Notes under the pieces: generated by a model
Database searches by the model: none
The model's input: only the letters and a program-made list of their open reading frames with translations
Told to the model about the DNA's origin: nothing
DNA from: Arthrobacter sp. Soil764
GTDB taxonomy: Bacteria; Actinomycetota; Actinomycetes; Actinomycetales; Micrococcaceae
Reading direction: 5' to 3'
Assembly: GCF_001428075.1 (NCBI RefSeq)
Contig: NZ_LMSI01000012.1
Span: 6,507-70,506, forward strand
Length of the DNA: 64,000 nt
Made by a program: the position numbers and the translations under genes
In this document: positions 34,132 to 42,238 of the stretch, one piece after another
Numbering within the stretch: position 1 is the stretch's first letter
How the letters are laid out: each line of letters starts with the position of its first letter

Positions 34132-34197
34132 TGCCCCTCCCTAGGCTGGAGGCACAAGCTGCAGAGCACCGTCTGCGGCCCATGCGAAAGGCCCACA

Positions 34198-36840
34198 GTG
34201 ACCGAACAGACTTCAAGCACAGAGACTCCGCGCCGCATCGTCGTCGCCGGCGGCGGCCCAGCGGCCCACCGTTTTGCGGACGCCATGCATGCCCGCGGCC
34301 TCGATGGCTGGCATGTCACGGTCCTCACCGAAGAAGCCCACCTCCCCTACGACCGGGTGGCACTCTCCAAGGCGCTGACCGATACCGGGGTGGACCTGAC
34401 CCTGGGTACGGCTTCGATGTGGGACCACGGCTCCCTGGTCCTGAAGACCGGCGAGCGCGTGGTGAAGATCGACGCAGGCGCAAAGACGGTGCAGACTGCT
34501 GCCGGGAACGCGTACGAATATGACGAGCTGGTGGTGGCCACCGGCTCGGACGCCGTGCGCCTGCCCATCCCCGGTGCCGAGCACGCCCATGTCTACCGCA
34601 CCCTTGAGGACGTGTGGGCCATCAACAAGGCCATCGCCGAACTCACCGCCAAGCTGGGCCGCAAGGTCAACGCCGTGACCATCGGCGGCGGTCTCCTGGG
34701 GCTCGAGTCGGCTGCCGGCACCGAGCAGCTGGGCGCCACGCCCGTTGTCATCAACGGGGCTCCCTGGCTGATGAACACCCAGCTGGACGAGGGCGCCGGC
34801 CAGGCCCTGGGCCGACTCATCGAGGCGAAAGGCTTCGAAGTGCACGGCGGCGTGTTCCCCTCAGAGATGTTGACGGACGACGACGGCCAGGTCACCGGAG
34901 TGCTGATGGCGAACGGGCGCATCATCCCGGCCGACCTGGTGATCGTCGCGGTCGGCGTCCGGCCCCGGGACGAGCTGTTCCGCGCCGCCGAGGGCGAAGA
35001 CCAGCTCTTCAGCCTGGGCCAGCGCGGCGGCGTGGTCATCAACGACTACTGCGCCACCGAGGTGGATGGCATCTGGGCCATCGGTGAAGTGGCCAACTAC
35101 GGCGGCATGTGCCTGGGCCTGGTGGCACCCGCCAACACCATGGCGGAAATCGTCGCCGACCGCCTGCACGGCGGGGACGCCACCTTCCCCGGCTTTGACA
35201 CCGCCACCAAGCTCAAGCTTTCCGGCGTTGACGTGGCCAGCTTCGGCGACGCCTTCGCCCGCACCGAACACGCCCTCGAGATCGTCTACGCCGATCCCGC
35301 CCGCGGCGTCTACCAGAAGATCGTGACGACAGACGACGCCAAGACCCTCCTGGGCGGCATCTTCGTCGGCGACGCCTCCCCCTATATGAGCCTGCGCCCC
35401 CTCCTGGGCCGTGAACTCCCCGCCGAGCCCGGCGCGTTCCTGAGCGCTGCCGGCGGTGGCGAGGCCCCAGAAACCGAACTTCCCGACGACGCCACCCTCT
35501 GCTCCTGCAACAACGTCACCGCCGGCAGCATCCGCGACGCCATCAACGGCTGTGGTGCCTGCGAGGGCAACGCCCCGGTCCAGGAACTGGGTGAGCTGAA
35601 GGGCTGCACCCGGGCCGGCACCCAGTGCGGTTCCTGCGTCCCCATGCTGAAGAAGCTGCTCGAAACCGAGCTGACCAAGTCCGGCGTCGAGGTCTCCAAG
35701 GCCCTCTGCGAGCACATCGAACTGTCCCGCCAGGAACTCTTTGACGCCATCCGCGTCCTCGAGCTGACCTCCTTCGAGGAGATCATGGCCAAGTACGGCA
35801 CCGGCGCCGGCTGCGACATCTGCAAGCCCACCATCGCCAACATCCTGGCCAGCCAGAACAGCGCCTATGTCCTGGACGCCGGCCGGGGCACCCTGCAGGA
35901 CACCAACGACCGGGCCCTGGCCAACATGCAGAAGGACGGCACCTACTCCGTGGTGCCCCGCATCGCCGGCGGCGAGATCACCCCCAAGAAGCTTGGCGTC
36001 ATCGCCGCGGTGGCCGAGAAGTACGGGCTCTACACCAAGATCACCGGCGGCCAGCGGATCGACATGTTCGGCGCCCGGCTGGAGCAGCTGCCGGAGATCT
36101 GGAAGGAATTGGTGGATGCCGGGTTCGAGTCCGGCCAGGCCTACGGCAAGAGCCTGCGGACGGTGAAGTCCTGCGTCGGGTCCACGTGGTGCCGCTTCGG
36201 CGTCCAGGATTCGGTGGCCATGGCCATCCAGCTGGAACTGCGGTACCGCGGCCTGCGCAGCCCGCACAAGCTGAAGATGGGCGTCTCCGGCTGCGCCCGT
36301 GAATGCGCCGAGGCGCGCGGCAAGGACGTGGGCGTGATCGCCACCGCCGACGGCTGGAACCTGTACGTGGGCGGCAACGGCGGAGCCACCCCGGCCCATG
36401 CCCAGCTCCTGGCCAAGGACCTGGACGACGAAACCCTCATCAAGTACATCGACCGGTACTTCATGTACTACATCCGCACCGCGGACCGCCTGCAGCGCAC
36501 GGCCCGCTGGCAGGAGGAGCTCGACGGCGGCATCAAGCACGTTGAGGACGTGGTGGTCAAAGACACCCTGGGAATCGCAGCGGACCTTGAAGCCGCCATG
36601 GCGAAACACGTGGACACCTACGTGGATGAATGGGCGGACACCCTTAAGGATCCCGAGCGGCTGCGCAGGTTCCGCTCGTTCGTCAATGCACCGGACCAGA
36701 AGGACGACTCCATCACGTTCGTCCCGGACGAGCGCGGCCAGATGCGCCCCGCCACAGCCGAGGAAAAAGGGAAGGTCCTGATCGGCGCGTCCATCCCGGT
36801 CCGCCCCGCCACAGCCGAAACCATCGGAAACGAGGCATAG
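34198..36840 (+). CDS. nirB: Assimilatory nitrite reductase [NAD(P)H] large subunit
   Basis: Reduces nitrite to ammonium. The 880-residue protein contains an FAD domain (RIVVAGGGPAAHRFADAM), an NAD domain (VTIGGGLLGLESAAG), two BFD-type segments, the first with Cys435/Cys437 (LCSCNN) and GTQCGSC, the second ending GTGAGCDICKP, and a sulfite/nitrite reductase half. In the latter, KSCVGSTWC (Cys659, Cys665) and SGCARECAEARG (Cys699, Cys703) bind the [4Fe-4S]-siroheme centre. The GTG start has GAAAGG upstream. The siroheme gene cobA begins two bases after the stop, followed by nnaR; all are under the GlnR-like box. Confidence 0.96.
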   Translation: MTEQTSSTETPRRIVVAGGGPAAHRFADAMHARGLDGWHVTVLTEEAHLPYDRVALSKALTDTGVDLTLGTASMWDHGSLVLKTGERVVKIDAGAKTVQTAAGNAYEYDELVVATGSDAVRLPIPGAEHAHVYRTLEDVWAINKAIAELTAKLGRKVNAVTIGGGLLGLESAAGTEQLGATPVVINGAPWLMNTQLDEGAGQALGRLIEAKGFEVHGGVFPSEMLTDDDGQVTGVLMANGRIIPADLVIVAVGVRPRDELFRAAEGEDQLFSLGQRGGVVINDYCATEVDGIWAIGEVANYGGMCLGLVAPANTMAEIVADRLHGGDATFPGFDTATKLKLSGVDVASFGDAFARTEHALEIVYADPARGVYQKIVTTDDAKTLLGGIFVGDASPYMSLRPLLGRELPAEPGAFLSAAGGGEAPETELPDDATLCSCNNVTAGSIRDAINGCGACEGNAPVQELGELKGCTRAGTQCGSCVPMLKKLLETELTKSGVEVSKALCEHIELSRQELFDAIRVLELTSFEEIMAKYGTGAGCDICKPTIANILASQNSAYVLDAGRGTLQDTNDRALANMQKDGTYSVVPRIAGGEITPKKLGVIAAVAEKYGLYTKITGGQRIDMFGARLEQLPEIWKELVDAGFESGQAYGKSLRTVKSCVGSTWCRFGVQDSVAMAIQLELRYRGLRSPHKLKMGVSGCARECAEARGKDVGVIATADGWNLYVGGNGGATPAHAQLLAKDLDDETLIKYIDRYFMYYIRTADRLQRTARWQEELDGGIKHVEDVVVKDTLGIAADLEAAMAKHVDTYVDEWADTLKDPERLRRFRSFVNAPDQKDDSITFVPDERGQMRPATAEEKGKVLIGASIPVRPATAETIGNEA

Positions 36841-36842
36841 CC

Positions 36843-37874
36843 ATGCAGCTCAGTATCGACCTCACCGGCCGGAACGTCCTGGTGGCCGGCAGTCCCGCTG
36901 CCGCGCGGCAGGCGGTGCGGCGGTACGAGGCCGCGGGCGCTGTCGTACACCGCCTGGGCAGCCCCGCCGAGGCCCTTTTCGTCCACCTGCCGGAGCGGCT
37001 GTTCCTGGTTGCCGCCGTCGAGGACGGACAGCCCGGCTGGGACGCCTTCCTGGAGCGCTGCCGGAACACCGGCATTCCCGTCGCTGCCGAGCCGGCCGCA
37101 GGCCCCGCCGGACACGTCACCCTTGTGGGCGGCGGCCCCGGCACCGGGGACCTGCTCACCGTGGCAGCCGTCAAGGCGCTCCGTGATGCCGACGTCGTGT
37201 TCTACGACCGCCTGGCGCCCTACCAGGAACTGCCGCTGCTGACGTCCGCGGACCTGGTGGACGTCGGAAAGAAACCCGGGCACCACAAGGTCAGCCAGTC
37301 GGACATCGAAAAGCTCATGGTGGAAAGCGCGCTGGCCGGAAACAACGTGGTCCGCCTCAAGGGCGGCGACCCCTACGTCTTTGGCCGCGGCGGCGAGGAA
37401 GTTGCCGCCTGTGTGGCCGCGGGCCTCAAGGTCCAGGTGGTGTCCGGCGTCACCAGCGCCATTTCAGTCCCGGCCGCCGCCGGCATCCCGGTGACGCACC
37501 GCGAAGTCAGCCACATGTTCACCGTGGTCTCCGGGCACGCGCCGCTGACGGAGAAGGAGCACCACCACCTTGCCGGCCTGGGCGGGACCATCGTGGTGCT
37601 CATGGGCATCGGCACCCTCCACCAGCTGGCGGCCGGATTGCGCCGCGCCGGCATGCGCCCCGACATGCCCATGGCCGTGGTGGAACGCGGCTACCGGCCC
37701 GGCCAGCGCACCACCATCGCAGACCTCGGCACCATCACCTCCGCCGCTGCCGGCTGCAGCAACCCGGCAGTGCTGGTCATCGGCGAGGTGGTCCGGGTGG
37801 CTGAAGCCAACCGGAACCACGCCGCTGCCGCCGCAGACCTGGACAGGCTTGCGGCCTCGCTGCTGGGATCATGA
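36843..37874 (+). CDS. cobA: Uroporphyrinogen-III C-methyltransferase with short N-terminal CysG-like Rossmann remnant
   Basis: Makes precorrin-2, the precursor of the siroheme used by NirB. The SUMT domain (about 89-330) has VTLVGGGPGTGDLLTVAAVKAL, DVVFYDRLAP, VRLKGGDPYVFGRGGEE and PVTHREVSH, all diagnostic. The first 85 residues (SIDLTGRNVLVAGSPAAARQAVRRYEAAGA) resemble the start of a precorrin-2 dehydrogenase domain but are shortened and lack its full active site, so a separate oxidase/ferrochelatase may be needed. The gene starts two bases after nirB and its end overlaps nnaR. Confidence 0.93.
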   Translation: MQLSIDLTGRNVLVAGSPAAARQAVRRYEAAGAVVHRLGSPAEALFVHLPERLFLVAAVEDGQPGWDAFLERCRNTGIPVAAEPAAGPAGHVTLVGGGPGTGDLLTVAAVKALRDADVVFYDRLAPYQELPLLTSADLVDVGKKPGHHKVSQSDIEKLMVESALAGNNVVRLKGGDPYVFGRGGEEVAACVAAGLKVQVVSGVTSAISVPAAAGIPVTHREVSHMFTVVSGHAPLTEKEHHHLAGLGGTIVVLMGIGTLHQLAAGLRRAGMRPDMPMAVVERGYRPGQRTTIADLGTITSAAAGCSNPAVLVIGEVVRVAEANRNHAAAAADLDRLAASLLGS

Positions 37875-39070
37875 AAGGATTGACCCCCATGACTGCACTT
37901 GCACCGGCTGAACCGGCCCAGGCTGAACCAACCCAGCCCGAACCGGCGCCGCAGGCCGACGAAGCCACCGATGCCGCGGAGTCGCCGCTGGAGGGGTTCC
38001 GCATCGGCGTGACCTCGGACCGGCGCTCGCGCGACCTGATCGAAGCCCTGGAGCGCCGTGGGGCTGAGGTGCTGCATGCGCCGGCGCTGAAGATCGCCCC
38101 TGTCCAGGAGGACATCCGGCTCATCGAGGACACCAAGGCCATCATCGCCGCCAAGCCGGACCTGTGCATCGCCACCACTGCCTACGGCATGCGCCGGTGG
38201 TGCGAAGCCGCGGACTCCTTCGGCATCGGCGACGAACTGCTGGAAACGCTCGGGAGCACCCGCATGTTCGTCCGGGGACCCAAAGCCCGCGGTGCGGTGC
38301 GCGCGGCCGGCCTTGCCGACGTCGGCATCAGCAGCGACGAAACCACTTCCACGCTGGTGGACATGCTGCTCACCGAAGGCGTGCGCGGCAAGACCGTCGC
38401 CATGCAGCTGCACGGCTACACGGATGTGCGCCAGATCGAGCGCCTGCGGATGTCCGGCGCCACCGTCCTCACTGTCACGCCTTACCGCTGGGTTAAGCCG
38501 GACGGCGAGGACAAGCTGCCGCGCCTGATCGAGGCTGTCTGCAGCGGGAACCTGGACGTCCTGACCTTCACCAGCGCCCCCGCGGTGGACGCCATGTGGA
38601 GCACCGCGCATGAGATGGGCCTCTACAAACAGCTGGTGGAGAGCCTGAAACTGAACGTCACCACCGCCGTCGTCGGTCCCGTAACCGCGCAGCCCCTCCT
38701 GGACGCCGGCCTGAGCCCGCTGATCCCGGAGCGGTTCCGGATGGGCGCCCTCATCCGGCTGGTGTGCGAGCACCTGGCGCTGAACCATGTCCGGCGGCTG
38801 GACACCCGATCGGGGAACATCGAACTTCGCGGCCGGAGCCTGCGGATCGATGGCCAGGCAGTGGAACTGGCGCCCGCTCCCCTGCTGCTCCTGCGCGCCC
38901 TGCTGGGTGCCGGCGGCGCCGTCCTGTCCCGTGAATCACTCTCCGACCTGCTGGAACTCCGTGGCTCCGTGCACGCGCTGGACATGACCGTGAGCAGGCT
39001 GCGGTCATCACTGCCCGACGGCAAACTCATTGAAACGGTGGTCAAGCGCGGGTACCGGATCCGCGTCTAA
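37871..39070 (+). CDS. nnaR: HemD-like/winged-helix nitrate assimilation regulator (NnaR type)
   Basis: A 399-residue fusion: an Ala/Pro/Glu-rich start, a uroporphyrinogen-III-synthase-like domain (about 42-275, LEGFRIGVTSDRRSRDLIEALERRG onward), and a C-terminal OmpR-type winged helix (about 295-399, LSRESLSDLLELRGSVHALDMTVSRLR and ETVVKRGYRIRV). In Streptomyces and mycobacteria this architecture is NnaR, a co-activator that works with GlnR on nitrate and nitrite genes. Here it is encoded in the nirB-cobA operon and overlaps the cobA stop by four bases, which fits that role well. Whether the HemD domain is catalytic or a sensor is not shown by the sequence. Confidence 0.88.
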   Translation: MKGLTPMTALAPAEPAQAEPTQPEPAPQADEATDAAESPLEGFRIGVTSDRRSRDLIEALERRGAEVLHAPALKIAPVQEDIRLIEDTKAIIAAKPDLCIATTAYGMRRWCEAADSFGIGDELLETLGSTRMFVRGPKARGAVRAAGLADVGISSDETTSTLVDMLLTEGVRGKTVAMQLHGYTDVRQIERLRMSGATVLTVTPYRWVKPDGEDKLPRLIEAVCSGNLDVLTFTSAPAVDAMWSTAHEMGLYKQLVESLKLNVTTAVVGPVTAQPLLDAGLSPLIPERFRMGALIRLVCEHLALNHVRRLDTRSGNIELRGRSLRIDGQAVELAPAPLLLLRALLGAGGAVLSRESLSDLLELRGSVHALDMTVSRLRSSLPDGKLIETVVKRGYRIRV

Positions 39071-39153
39071 TATGTCCGGGCGGGCCGCCCAGAGAGCTGG
39101 TTACGGGGAATTGTGTCCGGCGCCGAATGGATGAGAGATGGGTCACGGGTTCT

Positions 39154-39223
39154 GTTACCGGCCGGTAAATACTGGCGAACACGGGCCCGCGAAACAGCAA
39201 TGGACAGGTAACACAACGGAAAA
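39154..39223 (+). promoter_or_regulatory. GlnR-type boxes before the NirB-like flavoprotein gene
   Basis: GTTAC (39154) and GTAAA (39165) are separated by six bases; GAAAC is at 39191; GTAAC (39208) and GAAAA (39219) are again separated by six bases. The last pair matches the GTNAC-N6-GAAAN pattern and ends 71 bases before the start. Confidence 0.6.
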
Positions 39224-39294
39224 AGCGCGCCCCTACGCTGGGTTCCATCACGAAGTTCCGGCCGGTTTCCGGCCACCAGCGAAAGGGCCAGCAC

Positions 39295-40167
39295 ATGTCC
39301 GCTCCGGCACCCTCAACGTCCACCTCCGCCGCAACCCGCATTGTCATCGCCGGCGCCGGCCCCGCCGCCCAGGCCCTGGTGGCACAGCTCGACCGCGCAC
39401 AGTTCAACGGCACCATCACGGTACTGAGCAACCGCGACGACACCCCGGAAGAGCTGCTGGAGCTGGCCATGCTGCCCCAGGTCTCCGTGCGCTTCGGCCA
39501 GCCGGCCAGCCACATCGACGCCACCAAGCGCACCGTGGCAACGGCGGATGGCATGGAATTCGCCTACGACCAACTGGTCATTGCCACCGGATCGGCTCCC
39601 GTGGCCGCCCCCGTGGACGGCGCCGGACAGTGCCTGAGCTACTCCACGATCGATGACGCCCCACGCATTGCAGACGGAGTGCAGGAAGTCGCCCGGCAGC
39701 TGGGCCGCCGCCCGGTGGGCATCCTGGTGGGCACCGGCGCAGCGGCAGGGCAGGCCGAAGCGGTGCTCCGGGCCAAGGGGGTGCGGCCCATCCGCACCAC
39801 CGCCCGGCCCGCCGCCGTCATCCCCGCCGTCGTTTCCAGCGGCTCCGGTTCCCCTCTCGCCTCCTCCGCCGTGGTCTTCGAGGACGGCAGCAGCATGGCC
39901 GGCGACCTGGTGGTCCTGGCCGAGGAGCGGGTCTCCCGGGACGGCCTCGCTGCCAGCGCCGGCCTGCGGACCGCTCCGGGCGGCGGCATCGAGATCAGCC
40001 GCGACTTCCGGACGTCCGTCCCGGGAATCTGGGCCATCGGTGACGCAGCAGCGTTCGACGGCGTCCGGCTGGGGCTGCTGGTGGCAGCCGCCTCCGCGGC
40101 GGGTGCCTGCGCCACCCAGTTGCTGTCCGCGTCGTCGGCGGCACCGGCCCTGCAGGCGGCTGCCTGA
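39295..40167 (+). CDS. Cut-down FAD/NAD oxidoreductase related to the NirB N-terminus
   Basis: A 290-residue protein with an FAD motif (RIVIAGAGPAAQALVAQL, residues about 15-32), the FATGS-like strand QLVIATGSAPVAAP, and the FAD-end motif GIWAIGDAAAFDG. Compared with NirB and NasB it lacks the YDRV-SK flavin segment, and its NAD motif is degenerate (GILVGTGAAAGQAEAVL). There is no [2Fe-2S] or reductase domain. It may be a reduced electron-transfer protein or a binding/regulatory relic. GlnR-like boxes upstream place it in the nitrogen regulon. The ATG has AAAGG upstream. Confidence 0.75.
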   Translation: MSAPAPSTSTSAATRIVIAGAGPAAQALVAQLDRAQFNGTITVLSNRDDTPEELLELAMLPQVSVRFGQPASHIDATKRTVATADGMEFAYDQLVIATGSAPVAAPVDGAGQCLSYSTIDDAPRIADGVQEVARQLGRRPVGILVGTGAAAGQAEAVLRAKGVRPIRTTARPAAVIPAVVSSGSGSPLASSAVVFEDGSSMAGDLVVLAEERVSRDGLAASAGLRTAPGGGIEISRDFRTSVPGIWAIGDAAAFDGVRLGLLVAAASAAGACATQLLSASSAAPALQAAA

Positions 40168-40257
40168 GCGGGCCGCCACCGGCACGGTGCGCTGTGACAA
40201 GATGGTTCCCGAAACCGAGTCAACGCCGGGCCCACAAGGCCCTTCGAGAGGACCATC

Positions 40258-40977
40258 ATGAGCAACGAAGCCACCGTTCACGCAGGAACCGCTGATCCGG
40301 CCGGGACCGCGGACATCGCCTCCTACATCGACCACACGCTGCTCAAGCCCGAAGCCTCGGAGGCTGACGTGCTGAAGGTCTGTGCCGAGGCGGCCGAATA
40401 CCGTTTCAAGTCAGTCTGCGTCAACGCCATCTGGGTCAAGACCGTCACCACCGCGCTCAAAGGCACGGGCGTCCTCACCTGCTCCGTAGTGGGCTTCCCG
40501 CTGGGGGCCACGCCCACTGATGTGAAGTCGTTCGAAGCCCGCGGCGCCGTGCTGGACGGGGCGGACGAGGTGGACATGGTGATCAACATTGCCGCCGCGA
40601 GGGCGGGCGACAAGGGCGCCCTGACGGACGACATCGCGGCGGTTGCCGAGACCGTGCACGCGGGCGGCGCCATCCTGAAAGTCATCATCGAGACCGCCCT
40701 CCTCACGGATGAGCAGAAGGTGCTGGCATGCCAGGCGGCCGTAGAGGCCGGGGCGGACTTCGTGAAGACCTCCACCGGTTTCAACGGCGGCGGGGCCACC
40801 GTGGAAGATGTAGCCCTGATGCGCAGGACCGTTGGCCCGGACCTGGGGGTCAAGGCCTCCGGCGGCGTACGGTCCCTGGCCGACGCGCAGGCTATGATTG
40901 CAGCAGGTGCAACACGAATTGGTGCCAGCTCCGGGATTGCCATTGTCAAGGGTGAACAGGGTTCAGCCGCTTACTGA
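40258..40977 (+). CDS. deoC: Deoxyribose-phosphate aldolase
   Basis: Splits 2-deoxyribose-5-phosphate into acetaldehyde and glyceraldehyde-3-phosphate. The 239-residue TIM-barrel protein has [40 protein letters not shown] and FVKTSTGF, with the Schiff-base lysine in the last or preceding motif, and GVKASGGVR. It fits with the nucleoside phosphorylase and mutase encoded at 30.9-33.5 kb as a deoxynucleoside degradation route. Confidence 0.95.
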   Translation: MSNEATVHAGTADPAGTADIASYIDHTLLKPEASEADVLKVCAEAAEYRFKSVCVNAIWVKTVTTALKGTGVLTCSVVGFPLGATPTDVKSFEARGAVLDGADEVDMVINIAAARAGDKGALTDDIAAVAETVHAGGAILKVIIETALLTDEQKVLACQAAVEAGADFVKTSTGFNGGGATVEDVALMRRTVGPDLGVKASGGVRSLADAQAMIAAGATRIGASSGIAIVKGEQGSAAY

Positions 40978-41029
40978 CCGGAACCGGAAGCAGCCGCAGA
41001 ACAAGCCCCGCGGGGCCGAGGAGGAACAC

Positions 41030-41293
41030 ATGTCCAGCCAGATCAACGCGTCCAGCCGGGACACGGCGTCCAACGCGGACTCCGTCCGGACCCCGCAGAA
41101 CGAGAATAACCTCGCCACCAGCGTGATCCTCTTCGTTGTCTGCTTCGTCCTGTTCCTGGGCGCCATCTACTCACTGTCATTCCTCACCCTGGGTAACCCG
41201 TGGCCCATGGCCGCCTGCCTGGTCCTGTTTGCGCTGGCATTCTGGATCCCGCAGACCATCCTCGGCCGTTCCGACTCTGCCGGCGAGCACTAA
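41030..41293 (+). CDS. Small two-helix membrane protein, unknown function
   Basis: An 87-residue protein: a polar N-terminus of about 28 residues, then two hydrophobic segments (LATSVILFVVCFVLFLGAIYSL and PMAACLVLFALAFWIP). The ATG is fixed by GAGGAGG directly upstream. It begins about 50 bases after deoC, and a terminator follows it. No domain or function recognised. Confidence 0.7.
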   Translation: MSSQINASSRDTASNADSVRTPQNENNLATSVILFVVCFVLFLGAIYSLSFLTLGNPWPMAACLVLFALAFWIPQTILGRSDSAGEH

Positions 41294-41321
41294 ACTCCAA
41301 GCCCAAGAACGGCACAGCAAA

Positions 41322-41354
41322 AACGGACCGGCGGACATTGTCCGCCGGTCCGTT
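41322..41354. terminator. Bidirectional terminator
   Basis: AACGGACCGGCGGA (41322-41335) and TCCGCCGGTCCGTT (41341-41354) form a perfect 14-bp stem with a 5-base loop between convergent genes. Confidence 0.85.
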
Positions 41355-41419
41355 GCTGTCTTCAGCCGGCATGGCTCCTTCTGCCGGCATTGCTGCCCGC
41401 TGCTGAAAGGCGCTGCCCG

Positions 41420-42235
41420 CTAGAACCAGAGCCTGATCCATGCGCCCGCGGCGGCGGCCACCCGGCCCCAATGGTGTTGGGCGATGGCCCATCCGGCCAT
41501 GGACATGCCCACCATGGCGTAGGCACTGACCGGGATCAGCACCAGCCACTCCCGTTTGGAACCGGCCCGCCCCAGCAGGGGCAGGGACAGGGCGCCGTTG
41601 GCCCGCCAGACGTTTCGCAGCAGCGGCAGCCGGCGCAGCATTTTCGGTGGCCGGACCACCAGCGGCCACAGCAGCGGCACTCCCCCGGTGGTGATGAGGT
41701 CGCCGACGATGTGCACCACCACCCCGATCAGCATCGACGTGGGCAGCCAGGTCCACTGGTCCGGCGCGTACACCGTGACCAGGCCGGCCATCACCAGCGC
41801 GAAAATCCAGTTGGAGATGAGGCCGCTCTTGGGAAAAAGCTTCAGCGCCTTGGCCGCAATGTTGATCAGGAACATGCACAGCAGCCCGGCCCCCACGGAC
41901 AGGCGGCCCCAGCCGGTGTCCATGTGCACCTGCGACGCCAAACCGGCCAGGAACACGAAGACCGCAGCACCCAGGATGGAGTGGGTGCCCTGCCGATGGC
42001 CCCCGCTGGCGTTTTCAATGCCGCGCGCGATCACGTTGGACAGCGGCGGCAGTGAATGGGCCACCGTGCTTGCCCGGTGGTCCCAGTCGCAGACCAGGGC
42101 GGTGCCCGCGGTGGCCATGCCGCCGATGAGGATTCCCGTGGGGTCCAGCGGGTACCAGCCCAGGGTGTAGGGGCCGGTGGACGCAACAGCTACCCACGCC
42201 GCGGCTCCCGACGCGGCGTGGTGTCCTCCCATCAA
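41420..42235 (-). CDS. DUF457/YdjM-like membrane-bound metal-dependent hydrolase
   Basis: A 271-residue membrane protein. The family signatures are HHAASGAA near the start, CDWDHRASTVAH, GGHRQGTHSILGA and the His/Asp pair in VHIVGDLITTGG, which supply metal ligands in this group. Five or six hydrophobic helices are visible. E. coli YdjM is LexA-controlled; whether this one responds to DNA damage is unknown, but it ends up directly downstream of the repair gene mfd (three bases after its stop), so it is probably cotranscribed. Confidence 0.85.
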   Translation of the reverse strand: MMGGHHAASGAAAWVAVASTGPYTLGWYPLDPTGILIGGMATAGTALVCDWDHRASTVAHSLPPLSNVIARGIENASGGHRQGTHSILGAAVFVFLAGLASQVHMDTGWGRLSVGAGLLCMFLINIAAKALKLFPKSGLISNWIFALVMAGLVTVYAPDQWTWLPTSMLIGVVVHIVGDLITTGGVPLLWPLVVRPPKMLRRLPLLRNVWRANGALSLPLLGRAGSKREWLVLIPVSAYAMVGMSMAGWAIAQHHWGRVAAAAGAWIRLWF

Positions 42236-42238
42236 GTC

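Noticed and set aside
34861..36609. Minus-strand frame of 582 codons over nirB
   Set aside because: Shadow of nirB, whose Fe-S/siroheme motifs are intact.
40168..40257. GlnR box before deoC (GTGAC ... GAAAC)
   Set aside because: The half-sites are 12 bases apart, not six, so the spacing is wrong for GlnR.
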